The notes beneath the pieces were generated by a model. That model did no database searches. It was not told the origin of the DNA and saw only the letters and a program-made list of their open reading frames with translations. Both the position numbers and the translations under genes were made by a program. Shown here one piece after another: positions 43,952 to 55,690 of a stretch of 64,000 nucleotides of DNA; the stretch's first letter is position 1, and each line of letters starts with the position of its first letter. This DNA comes from Reticulitermes speratus. Taxonomy: Eukaryota > Arthropoda > Insecta > Blattodea > Rhinotermitidae. The stretch covers positions 6,592,215 through 6,656,214 of the forward strand of contig JAJKFL010000006.1 in assembly GCA_021186555.1 (NCBI GenBank), read 5' to 3'.

Positions 43952-44422
43952 TTTAAAAAGTTTTTAAATATGTTTTAAAAAAACTATACAGTTTTTTAAA
44001 TAAAGTTGCATCCAGTTGGTGTATGTAAATAGTGACTGTGAAAAGATGCACGGTGATTGCAGAATAAAGTAAGTTGAATGTTATCCGCCCGTCTAATCCT
44101 CGGTTTCGTATCCCATGTAGATTCCCAGCAGAAATGTTTTTCCATTTTCCATATATGTTCTGCATGCTGGCAATACTTCCCATCGCACTGTCCAGTTAGG
44201 TGAGGAATACGTTGATGATTATGATATTATTATTATTGTAGTTATTGTTTCATTGTTTCGTTTGTTGGTTTTTGTAGTGTTTTGTACCGTAATTGGCTGT
44301 ATTGCCGTTTTGTCAGGCACTTCATTGAAATGAGCAGAATCGAATTGTTGAATATGATGTTATGTAACCCGCATTATGCGTTTCAAATGAATTTCAATAA
44401 AGGTCAGCACTCTCTGTGCCAT

Positions 44423-44456
44423 ACATACATACATACATACATACATACATACATAC
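44423..44456. repeat. (CATA)n microsatellite
   Basis: About eight CATA units. Confidence 0.9.
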
Positions 44457-44526
44457 TCTTAATGAAATATAAAATATCTGTTGGGCTATGGAACGGTTTT
44501 ATAGAAATAATTATATAAAAAGTGGA

Positions 44527-44790
44527 ATATGGATAGCTCAGTCCGTGCAGTAACCAGATTACGGACTGGGAGACCAGAGAATCGGGGGTTGGTTCTCGGA
44601 TGGGTTTAAAGATCTTTACTTTAGCAGATGCAGGTCTGCTTTGAGGCTCATTCAGCCTCCTACAGTGTTTACCGAAAATTGTTTCTCAGGGGTAAAGCGG
44701 CGGGCGCGAACCTGGGTAGTCTCCTCTATCTAGTGCCAAGATCAAGAACCTGTGCAGCTCTACGTACATTTCTCCATACGTCTTTGTGAC
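44527..44790 (+). mobile_element. SINE A relic, old subfamily
   Basis: Head ATGGATAGCTCAGTCCGTGC, B-box region GGGGGTTGGTTCTCGG, centre TTTGAGGCTCATTCAGCCTC, AGGGGTAAAGCGGC and TCTATCTAGTGCCAAGATC. Confidence 0.7.
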
Positions 44791-45536
44791 TTTAAGTTTT
44801 AACTAGGCCCAGGGGCAACTTCATATATTTTTTCTTTAATTTTTGTAAGCAAAATATGTGTTCGGGTATGTTTCGTGAGCTGTAGGTAGCTATTAAGTGA
44901 CTTACATTTCCTGAAACTCATTTTTGACACCCCTGGGTTGGGAAATGCAATCTTTTTTCTCGACCTGTAAGCGCCCCAAGGGGCTACCTGACACTTTCTT
45001 CGCATTCCTCGAGTAGCGTCTGGAACTATCAAATTGAAAGTGGAAGTGTGTGGACGAGAGGACGCTGCTGCAGCCACATTCAGCACCGTCTAACGGTCGG
45101 GCAGAAGAATTGGCGACGCTGAAAAGAAATATCTTCTTCTGCTGCTGGTTTCACCTGTCCTTTTTATCATTCTCGAAGTTGAAATGAATAGCTTATACCG
45201 CCCTGGCGTCGTCATTTCGTTTGTTGTTTGCTTTAGAAGTATTTTTATTTATTTTTAAAAAAAAGGAACTTAAAAATGAATGCAGTCAAAAGACAAACGA
45301 TGTCTCTTTTATTTGTGATAAAGTAATGTGTGTGAAATTGCTGTGTTTCGAAAAAAACGTGACTCTCCTTTGTCTCTGTCCTTGAAAGGAAAGTAAAGAC
45401 TGCAAGGTACATGAAAGTAATTAGACGTACCAAAGGCGTGTACACGAACGTTATGGAGCTGGGAGTTTATATTGTCGTGCGCTCGTAATAACAAATGTTC
45501 TGTGATCTGAATTAACTTCATATTACGCTTTTATTC
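44791..45536. other. No recognisable feature
   Basis: About 745 bp, no element or gene supported. Confidence 0.5.
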
Positions 45537-46769
45537 CTCGGAAGGTCAGGTCGAGGTAGGTGTCGTAGTGTTAGAACCACTGACTGCTTGGTTGATCTCG
45601 GAAGGTCAGGTCGAGGTAGGTGTCGTAGTGTTAGAACCACTGACTGCTTGGTTGATCTCGGAAGGTCAGGTCGAGGTAGGTGTAGTGCTAGAACCACTGC
45701 TTGGTTGATCTCGGAAGGTCAGGTCGAGGTAGGTGTCGTAGTGTTAGAACCACTGACTGCTTGGTTGATCTCGGAAGGTCAGGTCGAGGTAGGTGTCGTA
45801 GTGCTAGAACCACTGACTGCTTGGTTGATCTCGGAAGGTCAGGTCGAGGTAGGTGACGTAGTGTTAGAACCACTGACTGTTGGTTGATCTCGGAAGGTCA
45901 GGTCTAGGTAGGTGTAGTGCTAGAACCACTGACTGCTTGGTTGATCTCGGAAGGTCAGGTCGAGGTAGGTGTCGTAGTGCTAGAACCACTGACTGCTTGG
46001 TTGATCTCGGAAGGTCAGGTCGAGGTAGGTGTCGTAGTGCTAGAACCACTGACTGCTTGGTTGATCTCGGAAGGTCAGGTCGAGGTAGGTGTCGTAGTGC
46101 TAGAACCACTGACTGCTTGGTTGATCTCGGAAGGTCAGGTCGAGGTAGGTGTCGTAGTGCTAGAACCACTGACTGCTTGGTTGATCTCGGAAGGTCAGGT
46201 CGAGGTAGGTGTCGTAGTGCTAGAACCACTGACTGCTTGGTTGATCTCGGAAGGTCAGGTCGAGGTAGGTGTCGTAGTGCTAGAACCACTGACTGCTTGG
46301 TTGATCTCGGAAGGTCAGGTCGAGGTAGGTGTCGTAGTGCTAGAACCACTGACTGCTTGGTTGATCTCGGAAGGTCAGGTCGAGGTAGGTGTCGTAGTGT
46401 TAGAACCACTGACTGCTTGGTTGATCTCGAAGTCAGTCGAGTAGGTGTCGTAGTGTAAACCACGATGTGGTTGATTCGGAAGTCGGTCGAGTAGTGTCTA
46501 GTGCAGAACCACTGACTGCTTGGTTGATCTCGGAAGGTCAGGTCGAGGTAGGTGTCGTAGTGCTAGAACCACTGACTGCTTGGTTGATCTCGGAAGGTCA
46601 AGTCGAGGTAGGTGTCGTAGTGCTAGAACCACTGACTGCTTGGTTGATCTCGGAAGGTCAGGTCGAGGTAGGTGTCGTAGTGCTAGAACCACTGACTGCT
46701 TGGTTGATCTCGGAAGGTCAAGTCGAGGTAGGTGTCGTAGTGCTAGAACCACTGACTGCTTGGTTGATG
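45537..46769. repeat. 60-bp array, about 20 copies
   Basis: Unit GGAAGGTCAGGTCGAGGTAG, GTGTCGTAGTGCTAGAACCA, CTGACTGCTTGGTTGATCTC. Very homogeneous from about 45950 to 46400. Two units at 46430-46510 are eroded by deletions, and the edge units lack 3-6 bp. Open frames on both strands follow the 20-codon period. Confidence 0.97.
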
Positions 46770-47574
46770 AACAAGGCTTCCACTCGTAGCACACAGTATT
46801 TGTTTTGACAACCACGTCAAATTCACCCTTTGACCCGCCCATTGGGTACCAGGAAAGTTATCAATAGACACTGAAACGACTACAGCATGAAGATAACGAA
46901 GTTCGCTTCCTGTCTTGTATACTTTGCGAAGTCCCCACCTACGGGGACGCAATTACCATTCAGTCTTGTATTCACTGATTTTGCCGCAGTAAAATGAATA
47001 TACTCAGTCGTCGCTGCTTAGTCCAGAATATTTTTCATCTAGGCAGTGGGCACCGACAGTAAAGGTAGACGCAGCGTGATTTCTATCACGTCCACTGTAA
47101 GTCCTCAGGTACAGATCTCGACTCTGGGGCTTACAACCATCTCTGAATGGTGGCATGGCCTCTGAAAACAGTAGTAAAGGTAGACGCAGCGTGATTTAGG
47201 CAAAGTAAAAAAAGGGAATGTAGACCCAGGCTCTTATTTTTGCTTGTAGGCAAATAAATTAACAATAAAACCTCACTGTCGGTTTGATCAATCAATAAAA
47301 CAATATAAATTATTGTGTGTTAATTTCTCAGTTCACGGATGAGGCTGTTTAGGTGAACATATCAGTTTTAAATCTGGTATAATGGGCGACAGTTGCAGTC
47401 TGAGATTTGCCTCAGCGTCCAGATTATTTCTGTGTTTAGTTTTTGTCACATTGTATCGCGAAAATCCAGATTCACACAGGTAAGTGGTTGGAAATGTAGC
47501 AGTTTTATGAAGTTACTTATTTGTTCCTGAAGTATTCCCACTCAAAATGTAGTGTACTTGTTTTTAAATACTAC
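46770..47574. other. Unassigned; short duplication at 47058 and 47173
   Basis: AGTAAAGGTAGACGCAGCGT plus GATTT occurs twice about 115 bp apart. Nothing else recognised. Confidence 0.45.
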
Positions 47575-47586
47575 TTCATTCATAGT

Positions 47587-47871
47587 GTGGGCCGGGATAG
47601 CGTAGTCGGTATAGCGACTCGCTAGGGCTGGACGGTCCGGGGATCGAATCCCGGTGGGGGCGAGATTTTCAGCACCCGTCCAGACCGGCCCTGGGGCCTA
47701 CCCAGCCTCCTGTACAATGGGTACCCTGTCATTCCCGTGGTTAAAGCGGCCGGGTCGTGGCGTTGACCACCCGCCCCTATCTAACGCCGAGGTTAAAGAA
47801 AGAGTGGAGCTATACCTGTACCCCCCCTCTGGGCTTTCATGGCCTGTTCTAGGGAGATCTTTACCTTTACC
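47587..47871 (+). mobile_element. SINE A, full length
   Basis: Head GGGCCGGGATAGCGTAGTCG, B box GGGGATCGAATCCC, complete body, and tail TTTACCTTTACC. Probable TSD TTCATTCATA / TTTATTCATA at 47575-47584 and 47872-47881. The best reference copy for family A in this window. Confidence 0.95.
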
Positions 47872-47881
47872 TTTATTCATA

Positions 47882-50054
47882 TTTTAATATTATACAGATA
47901 AGTCGGTAAAAATAACTACGACAACATACAAAATGCCCTGGCTTTTACCAGCGTTTTGAGGAACCCCTGGTGTTCCGAGGAACTCACTTTGAAAAACACT
48001 GCCCCAAAGTAACAAATTGAATGTCGCCATGGTCACAGACAACCATGTTGCTGCAGCTCCTTGTTTGGGGACGAATTCAATTTGAAGGCCCCCCCCCCCA
48101 CCTATTTATTTCCTATGCATCGTGTTATAAGCGCGGCTTTGTTTGGGACATGGACGGAGTTTCGTCACACTGAGTCTACAAAAAGATGCTTTGTCATCGT
48201 CAGGTCGAACGGGTGTCAGTGGCGAGGTTGGGTTAGAGTTTGTCTGCTGTCTGATGTGATTCAGGTGGAAATGATTACATCAGCTGTACGGAATCCGGTA
48301 GACACTTGATGTAGCGCGATGAACGTTCATTGATTGATACATTATATGTTTAACGACGACGTATATCTGATTACCGCGAAATGAGAAACGACAGGATTAT
48401 GGGTGGTGATTCGGGAAGGATGAACATGGCCACTTTATGCAGCTAACAGAAGAGGGGCCGTTCTCAATTCAACGAGACGTTTGGACCGTCTGACGATTAG
48501 GCCTAACGCCATCTGTCAGATGCAGAGAGTCACTTGTAGGTGAAAGTATGTATATATTGAGCCGTCTGATCAACGCAAGCTGTCTGTCACAAGGAAACTT
48601 CGTCATCTGTGAGTGAGTAACACTCACGGGTAGTCGCTCAGAAGTTGCGTCGTAAGGTGCTGCACGAAATTTTGTTGGCCTAATTGAGGAAGACCACGAT
48701 TGGATAGCCGAGGGTCCAGATTGTTAGTGCCTAGATCAGTCATGTTACGACTACTATTTTAAGCATAAGAACGTGGCTTCGGTCACCATTTTCGCTTTAT
48801 AAATAGAACTGTATTTTAATTTGGGAACTTCTGTTAATGTAAACGAAAATCCTCATATTATACATGGTATACACGAAATATGCGATTTTAACGAATTTAC
48901 TGTCGTGTCAGATGCATCAGAATCAGTACATTAGCCGTCTCTGTCCCTGTGTATAGTTCTTGTGCCAGTGCCCGCTAAAATTCGCGTACTGTTTGGTCTC
49001 TTTTTGTCTCAAACATCTGCTATATGCTGACCAAACTTCGTGAAAAAAATGTAAGTTCGGTCAGAAAGAACACAGGTTGAGAGGTTGAAAGCTACCATGT
49101 GCTCCCCCCTCCATAGCTACATTGCACTTCTCCCCGCAGTCGGACCGCAAAAGAGAGCGAAGGAGGGATGGGCCAGAATACAGCATAGTGGTGAGAGTGG
49201 GAGAATGCAGACAGTGAGGGAAATGGCTACTATTCAGACGTGTGTGGGGAGAACCTGTGCTGATTCTTTCTCTGACCCGACTATAGGTATTTGTGACAGT
49301 CCAGTAGACGTCATCCGTCGTCTGTGTCACGTGTCGGCTGCTTGATGAGTGTTGACGAGAAATGAGAGTGCAAGGCAAAAGGAACGTAATTACTGAGCTG
49401 AAATGTCCAGCGACTGTTTTGTAATTGACTGTCTGCCCACACTTGGAAATCGTTTACTAGCAAGGTTGATCCTGTTGGTGGTGCCGATCGGAGTATTCTC
49501 CCACACAGAATACATGTCCGTGGGATATGCTTTGTGTCACGTTCGTTCTGTGGGTATCCATTGCATACGTATTGGATATACGCTGGTTGATGTTACAGTT
49601 TTAGCATCCGTGATGTCCCAGAGATATGTACGGAGTTAAGAGAGATTTAGTGTAATTAAAACATATCTTTTAGTACAGGGGTGTACAAATACCGGGTGTT
49701 AAGTCGTTCGGGCGACTAAATTTTATACGGTGGCACCTAATATTTTCCAGCATAATTGTTGTAGTATTTTTGTAGAAATGAGTATGACGTCATACGCGCC
49801 TAGAAGAAAGCGCCAGATGACAGTGGGGTTCACAGGTCATGCAGAATTGTTGACACTCATGTGGGACTCGTTCCATGTAATCCTGCTGGTTCCCAGAGTT
49901 TGGAGGTGGTTCCAAGATGTTTGGAAAAATTTGTCGACCTCTGTTGTACGAGTGTATTCGCGGAACATTAGGTATATGAAATGAGAAAGAAATAACATGA
50001 AGTGACGAAAAATCTATGGAGGTATAAGGCCCGTGCACTAGCGTTCCCGGTTAA
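47882..50054. other. 2.2 kb without a recognisable feature
   Basis: Only short, unconvincing open frames on both strands. A poly(C) run near 48091-48100. This is the longest feature-free stretch in the window. Confidence 0.5.
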
Positions 50055-50190
50055 TCGCTGGCTTCTAACCTCTGGGCTTTCGGTTCGTCGTCATGGAACC
50101 CATGAGGGATTTATGGTAGACGAAGTGGCTGTGGGATAGGATTTTCTTCGAATACCTAGGTTTTCCCTTGTCACTATCATCTACCAGTGC
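50055..50190 (+). mobile_element. SINE D relic
   Basis: Decayed B-box region CTTTCGGTTCGTCGTCATGG, then GGGATTTATGGTAGACGAAG, TGGCTGTGGGATAGG and ACCTAGGTTTTCCCTTGTCA. Confidence 0.55.
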
Positions 50191-50199
50191 CCCAAAATA

Positions 50200-50277
50200 C
50201 AGGGTGGCATGAAAGTCACTTGACATTGCCTTTGTCTTGTTAAAAATAGAATGTCAAGTGACTTTTCCACCAACCTA
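50200..50277. mobile_element. Tiny hairpin with 27-bp arms (MITE-like)
   Basis: AGGGTGGCATGAAAGTCACT plus TGACATT at the left; the inverse, with mismatches, at 50250-50276. Spacer about 22 bp. Could be fused ends of a mariner-type element. Confidence 0.6.
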
Positions 50278-51640
50278 TATATTAGAACGGATCCTTTGGG
50301 ACGACGTCCACATGGTGTGAAATCGATAGTGAACTGTCGGGTTCCACAAGATTTGGGGAATTGCAGTAATCCCCCAACTTAATGTCGTTTGGCCCCCAGA
50401 CCCTACGTATTAAATGAAGCGGGCAGCTAAGTACGTACTAAGTACTACCACGATCTGGAGCTCACGCTCGACGATCTTGTTGAAATTCGGCAGCAAAACG
50501 CCCTTGAGGAGGCTGAGGAAGCTGAGCGTGAGCCTAAGGAGAGGACCGTGGCGGTTTTGAAGGTCACTGAGCGGCTTGCACTGAGTGAAGCTGGCATCAC
50601 GGTGTTTGAGGCCTGATTGTTCTTTTAAATACATCTTGTATTTAAACGATACCTTGAAATTAATCTCATATCTGTTAATATGACAACAAAATACACAGTT
50701 TTTAGATAAATATACAGGTATACACAAAAGAATGTCGTTTCCTTTATTCACCATTGAAACCGCACCATTCTTTGTGATACTCTGTATACTAGTTTAACTA
50801 AACAATAAAGTGTTTTTTATTCTAAAAATTGGGCGCTCTGTTGGTTATATTAACAGATCAAATTGGAGTACAGGTTGAAAAATGTGTTTAAAAGTAATCT
50901 ACCATTTTTTTTTCACCACAGATTTTTTTATCGCGTGTTACAATGTTGAAATGCGGAAAAACCGCAATTGTTGGTTTGTAAAATAGAGCAGTATCGAGTA
51001 AGAAGTCAGTACTTGACGTTTAAACGTTAATTGTGATATTTTGTATTGGAGTGATGAAATTGCAGGTCGTTACATGGAAGGGAAAATTAGAGAACCGACT
51101 CCGTGAAGAATGTAATTAACGAAAGCTCTCACAACAGGTACAGAGCTCAGTAAAAGAAAATGCGTTTTTTAAAGTATCTCGTATCGCGATGATAGCATAT
51201 GCAAAGAAATGAAATGGAGACAAAATAGTGCATAAAAGATTTCTTAATTAAAACACTTCTCATGGAATGTTATATGTCAAAAAACGAAGGCAAAATGATA
51301 CCGTACAAACAAGTGAAGAGATAATGAGGCGTATGCATGTAAGACAATGTAATTAAGAATTCGTGTTGTAATGGAAGCCAGATAAGAAAGAGTGCGCGTG
51401 GCTGAAACATTGCCCTATCCGCGAGATTCGAGTTTCTGACGACGGTGGCTGTGAACAGTACTGTCCTGTGGGACAGGGGCGCACCCGAGGGGGGGGGCTG
51501 CCGGGCTGCAGCCCCCTACAAACCCCCCAAAACCGGAATTTAAAAAAAAAACATATTGTAGATATTATGATATCAGAAGTTTTAAGTGATTTGCCTTTCA
51601 GCCGAAATGAACCACGGAAATCGGCTGATGACTAGTACAT
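50278..51640. other. Otherwise unassigned
   Basis: Apart from 50711-50790 this interval has nothing I recognise. A G/C-rich patch with G and C runs at 51488-51532 is followed by an A run. Confidence 0.45.
50711..50790. mobile_element. Fused ends of the 38943-39513 transposon family
   Basis: CAGGTATACACAAAAGAATG at the left is followed after about 10 bp by TTCACCATTGAAACCGCACC and ATTCTTTGTGATACTCTGTA, the left and right termini of the mariner-type element with the interior gone. Confidence 0.7.
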
Positions 51641-51644
51641 TAGA

Positions 51645-51845
51645 ATGGACGTGGAGCTGAGTGGTCAGCTTCGCGTCCCAGCTGCTTTATCCCCAGAGAG
51701 AGTTCCTGTTGGCCTACTACTTGAATAGAAGGCCAGTTGGGCTCTTGTTTTGGAGAATGGCAGAAGTTCTTATCTCTGCCGGGAATCGAACTCCGATTTG
51801 TCTGTTGTCAAGCTCTTAGTCTAGGTATTGTGCTAAAAGGCTAGC
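51645..51845 (-). mobile_element. SINE A relic
   Basis: Reversed blocks ACGTGGAGCTGAGTGGTCAG, CGTCCCAGCTGCTTTATCCC and GCCGGGAATCGAACTCCGAT (B box), with a decayed head. Confidence 0.65.
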
Positions 51846-52374
51846 CAATCTCCGGAAAGGCACAAAACGCGTGAAAAATAACGGGCGTTGTGATCAAAAT
51901 CGAACTCTGGACGTTCGATTGCGAAGCGTTAGCGCTAGCCATGTGAGCGTTATCTTCCTTCAACGATGAGTGTATCCACAAGCAGCGTAAAGTCGTACCG
52001 GTAATGTGGTAATCTACAAAGCAACCTGTTTCGTTGGTAATACAGATGCTTGTTACGGCCAAACACATAACATGTTCTTTCTCTTTTGACGGAGCATTTC
52101 GTTCATTTAATTTAAGTTTGAATTATGTGGATCCGTGCCCGCCTTACACGAACACTGTAACGTAATAACATAAATGAATAGCAGGAATTACAGTGTAATT
52201 AATTTTGAAAGGCATGTTGTTAACGGAGGATGTGGACTTGATTTGTGTCGCGTAGGATATGGACCAGTGGCGGTCTCTTGTGACTGTCGTAGTAAATCTT
52301 CTGATTCAATAAAATGCAGAGAATTTCGTGCTGTTAGCTTTTAAAGGAGGAAGCGGGCGTGTGCTGTGTTGATA
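51846..52374. other. No recognisable feature
   Basis: About 530 bp with nothing supported. Confidence 0.5.
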
Positions 52375-52387
52375 TATGCTTGTGTAC

Positions 52388-52481
52388 GTGAAAGGTAAAG
52401 TTCTCCCTAGAACAGGCCACGAAGGCAGTAGAGGTATAGCTCTACTCTTTCTTTAACCTCGGCGCTAGATGAGGGTGGGTG
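52388..52481 (-). mobile_element. SINE A, strongly 5' truncated, with TSD
   Basis: Only the 3' part from GATGAGGGTGGG to the TTTACCTTT tail. TSD TATGCTTGTGTAC at 52375-52387 and TATGCTTATGTAC at 52482-52494. Confidence 0.93.
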
Positions 52482-52627
52482 TATGCTTATGTACAGTCCT
52501 CATATTCCTTGGGCAGAATAGTCTGAGTTGAATTCACATTCCACAGTCTCTCTTAAGTCATTGAATTTCATGCGCGTATTTAAAATCATTAAGGCTGTAG
52601 TCTTTTGAATTGTGATTCTGTGGCTAC

Positions 52628-52875
52628 GGAGCCGGGATATCGTAGGTGGTGACCGGACTATGGGCTGGACGATCCGGGGTTTGAATCCCGGCAGGGACAA
52701 GAGGTCTTTTCGAAAACGTCCAGACCGACTCTGGGGCCAAGCAGTCTCCTATTCATTGAGTGCCGGGTTCTTTCCCGGGGTAAAGCGGCCGGGGCGTGAC
52801 GTTGACCACTCACCTCCATCTAGTGCCGAGGTTAAGAATGAGTGGAGCAATGTCTCTACTTTCCCTGTATGCTTT
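52628..52875 (+). mobile_element. SINE A, diverged subfamily
   Basis: Head GAGCCGGGATATCGTAGGTG, B box GGGGTTTGAATCCC, centre CGTCCAGACCGACTCTGGGG and GGCCGGGGCGTGACGTTGAC. The 3' end stops before the TTTACC tail. Confidence 0.88.
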
Positions 52876-52933
52876 TACTCTATGTTATTCCATATGTGGT
52901 TGCCATCGTATAAGAACAACGTGCTGCTTCATT

Positions 52934-53030
52934 TCTGCCCTGAAAATGGAGGCAGTATGTTCTTCCTAAACGTTGGTAACCCACCTACCAAACTACACAG
53001 CGTCATAACTGAAATAATGTAGCAACTGTA
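52934..53030 (+). ncRNA. Degenerate hammerhead-like type 2 motif
   Basis: CTGAAAA where CTGAAGA is expected, extra T, GGAGG with partner TTCCT, then AAACGTTGGTAA. The same GTTGGTAAC..ACCAAACTACACAGCG context appears in part at 58085. Core damaged. Confidence 0.4.
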
Positions 53031-53319
53031 TGTATGAAGTAACATTTCCGCGCGTTCGCGTTATCTAATCTAATTCGTAAACACTACCTTATTACTCCCA
53101 GTGTACAGTTCTCCTGTTACAACTTCTGCAGCAACAATGCGTTATCTTAGTATTGTTGGCCTACATATGTCGCTCTCAACCTGATAACCATTATTGGAAA
53201 GGCTATACGGGTCTTTCATTTTACATTGTTGCGTCGCGTGTCTCTGTCAGCAATGTTTTTGTGTCGATTTTACGTCACCAGCAACAATAGAATGTAACCT
53301 TACTCAGCTCATCACGTAA

Positions 53320-53475
53320 AGTGCCTGATATTTTTGTCCGATATTAACCAAATTTGGAATTTCTCGACAGATTTTAATAAAAGTCCCTGATATCAAATTT
53401 CACGAAAATCCGTCCAGTTGGACCCGAGCTGATAATGCGGTCAGTCTGTCGCGAAAGCGCCCAAAACCGCAGTAT
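53320..53475 (-). repeat. Dispersed repeat R1, partial reverse copy
   Basis: Minus strand: GGGCGCTTTCGCGACAGAC, CAACTGGACGGATTTTCGTG, AAATTTGATATCAGGGAC, TCTGTCGAGAAATTCC. Corresponds to the first quarter of R1. Confidence 0.7.
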
Positions 53476-53566
53476 GACTTTCTGCACTGTAACTTTTTTA
53501 AATGTCATGGTTTACATCCGTTTACCCTTGATTTTTAATAATATTTTCGTGCCCACATCTACGGGG

Positions 53567-53855
53567 GTACGCGGTGGCGCAGTTGGTTGAGGTGGAATAG
53601 CCGGAAGGTCGCGGGTTCGATTCCCGATGGTGTCATTGGAATTTTTCATTGACATAATCCTTTCGGCCGCACTATGGCCCTGGGGTCGACTCAGCCTCTA
53701 GCAGAAATGAGTACCAGGAGTATTTTTCCTGGGGGTAAAGGCGACCGGTGCGTAAGGCTGACAACCTTCATATGTCGATTGTCTAGAAATTCTGGTAGCC
53801 TCAACCTCGTGGAACCCTAAGGGCCTGTCCATTCCTGTAATGGATTGCTTACCTT
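53567..53855 (+). mobile_element. SINE B, near full length
   Basis: Head TACGCGGTGGCGCAGTTGG, B box GGGTTCGATTCCC, complete centre with GGGGGTAAAGGCGACC, and 3' end GGATTGCTTACCTTTACC. A few bases are missing in the head (AGGTGGAATAGCC). No clear TSD. Confidence 0.93.
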
Positions 53856-54286
53856 TACCATAACTTCACTTTCGGAGTAGTCACTTTCCTTGAAGAAACA
53901 GTTAAATTGAGGAAAGAAGGTGCCAGTTGCGTACGGGGAGTGCAGTGATGATGATGATATGATGATGGTGGAGTGAAGAAATGAGTGTTGTTGGTGCCAG
54001 GGATAAAGAAGAAGCAGACACCGATGGCTGGACGGCAGTTGCACCCGACTGGAACTAACGAACAGTGGATTCAGTCTCACGATGGCGAGAGTTGCTCGTT
54101 ACGACTGTTCTAATGTGATTGTCCTGTCGAGCTTGTTTACTGGTCGCTGTTCGAATATGCCTTGTCCGTTTTCTGCAGCCGCATCGACAAATCTGCCCTT
54201 CACACCCATTTAAAATAAAACATCTTTATATGACCTCTCTAGGGCTCAGAATATCCCAGCAATTTGTTTTCTCCCCCCTGCAGCTC

Positions 54287-54605
54287 AGGGGTGCACAAAT
54301 TTTTCAAAAATCTAGGCGCTGTCTCCAAATTCTAGCCACCAGACCAACCATCCAAGCTTGGGATTTTCTAGGCTTTAACAGTCCCTCCGATGAAGTGCCA
54401 ACACTTTGTATTCAAACACCTCAGTCTGTGGTCTTCTCGTAGCGCAACAGACGAAGTTTCACTCATTTAACACAACGGCCAAAATAAGGGGTGCACAAAT
54501 TTTCCAAAAATGTAGAAACCACCTGAAAGTTCTAATCGCCAGAAGAGTGACATGAAGCAAATTCCATATCAGGTGACACCGTATAAAATTTAGTCACGCA
54601 GGCGA
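54287..54605 (+). repeat. Dispersed repeat R2, two copies
   Basis: AGGGGTGCACAAATTTTTCA at 54287 (short copy, to 54345) and AGGGGTGCACAAATTTTCCA at 54488 (longer, with GAGTGACATGAAGCAAATTC). The 140 bp between is unassigned. Confidence 0.7.
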
Positions 54606-55397
54606 CCTGTCACCCGCGATGTGTGCATCGTTGCTATAGCGCTCTGTTGTTGTCTGAAGACTGGATCTGTACGATTAGGAATCTGGACAGTATGGAATAT
54701 TTCCTCTGTACTTATACAAAATCGTCTGTTTTTTTTTAACGTAACGGGGTCTCATTCCACTATACTTTGGATTTGGCTCCGAAGGGGGTACACCTACACG
54801 ATCATTTCTTAATTCTGGCAAAATGTCCATCTGTATACGCACCATCACGATGCTATAGCTGAATACAGTGCTGGTTCCAGATATTCGACGCAGTGTGCGG
54901 TATAAACAGTGTGGGTATGGAACATCAAAGGTGTAACGTTGTGAAACTTCGTGTTGTTATGTAGTGGCCCTACACCACCGCAGTTTATAGTGACATTTAA
55001 ACGAACGTGCTTCCATTGAAAACAACATATCACGTTTTGTAAAACGGAACAGATCCAGATGTGATTGTGGCGAGGAAGGGCCTGCAGTGTTTTCAGCAGG
55101 GAAATGAAATCTAGGGGGGGGGGGGGGGGGGAAGGTTAGCGCGGGGCGGCAGTTAACTGACACTCAGCAGTAAGCTGGTACAAGGCAGGAAGTGTTCTTG
55201 TAACGTAGTATTCAGACGCATTCGGATTTTTGCATCCTGGACCCTGGACGCATTTAATCCACTGCGTTCACACATTGTGTTATTGTTCACAGTTGTACGT
55301 GTATTGTAAAATGTTATTGCTGTTGTTAGGGTTTTTTATTTTATTTCTTTGAAGAATTTACTATTTACAGTCTGCGTTGATTTTATGTTAAAATTAT
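54606..55397. other. No gene; poly(G) at 55114-55131
   Basis: About 790 bp of unassigned sequence. Confidence 0.5.
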
Positions 55398-55690
55398 CGG
55401 TGCTTAAGGTAAAGGTGAAGGTCGCCGTAGAACAAACCATGAAGGCCCAGAGGGGGAGTACAGGTATAGATGTACTCTTTCTTTAACCTCGGCACTTAGA
55501 TGGAGTTGAGTGGTCAGCTATACGTCCCGGCCGCTTTACCCCAGGGAAGAATCTCGGCACCTCTTGAATAGGTGGCTGAACAGGCTCCTCAGCCTGTCTG
55601 GACGCGTTGCAGAAGAGAAGAATTTCTTGCCTCCTTCGGGAAACGAACTACGAACGATTTCTCATACGGCCAGCCCGTAGCATAATTATA
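55398..55690 (-). mobile_element. SINE A, diverged
   Basis: Reversed tail AAGGTAAAGGTGAAGGTCGC, AGGCCCAGAGGGGGAGTACA, centre GTCCCGGCCGCTTTACCCCA, and a decayed B box (CGGGAAACGAACTACGA). Confidence 0.85.

Larger units (their letters stand above)
43662..44067 (+). mobile_element. Foldback element with hammerhead motifs, 16-bp TSD
   Basis: Arms run from CTATTTACATACACCAACTG inward and back out to the inverse ending near 44033, with an A-rich loop near 43830-43850. The right arm has a small AAATATGTTTTA-type insertion. The tail is AAAGATGCACGGTGATTGC. Perfect TSD AGTAAGTTGAATGTTA at 43646-43661 and 44068-44083. Confidence 0.93.

Noticed and set aside
47882-50054. Possible host exons in the longest featureless stretch
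   Set aside because: Open frames are short, have no recognisable domain and no credible splice pairing that I could defend.
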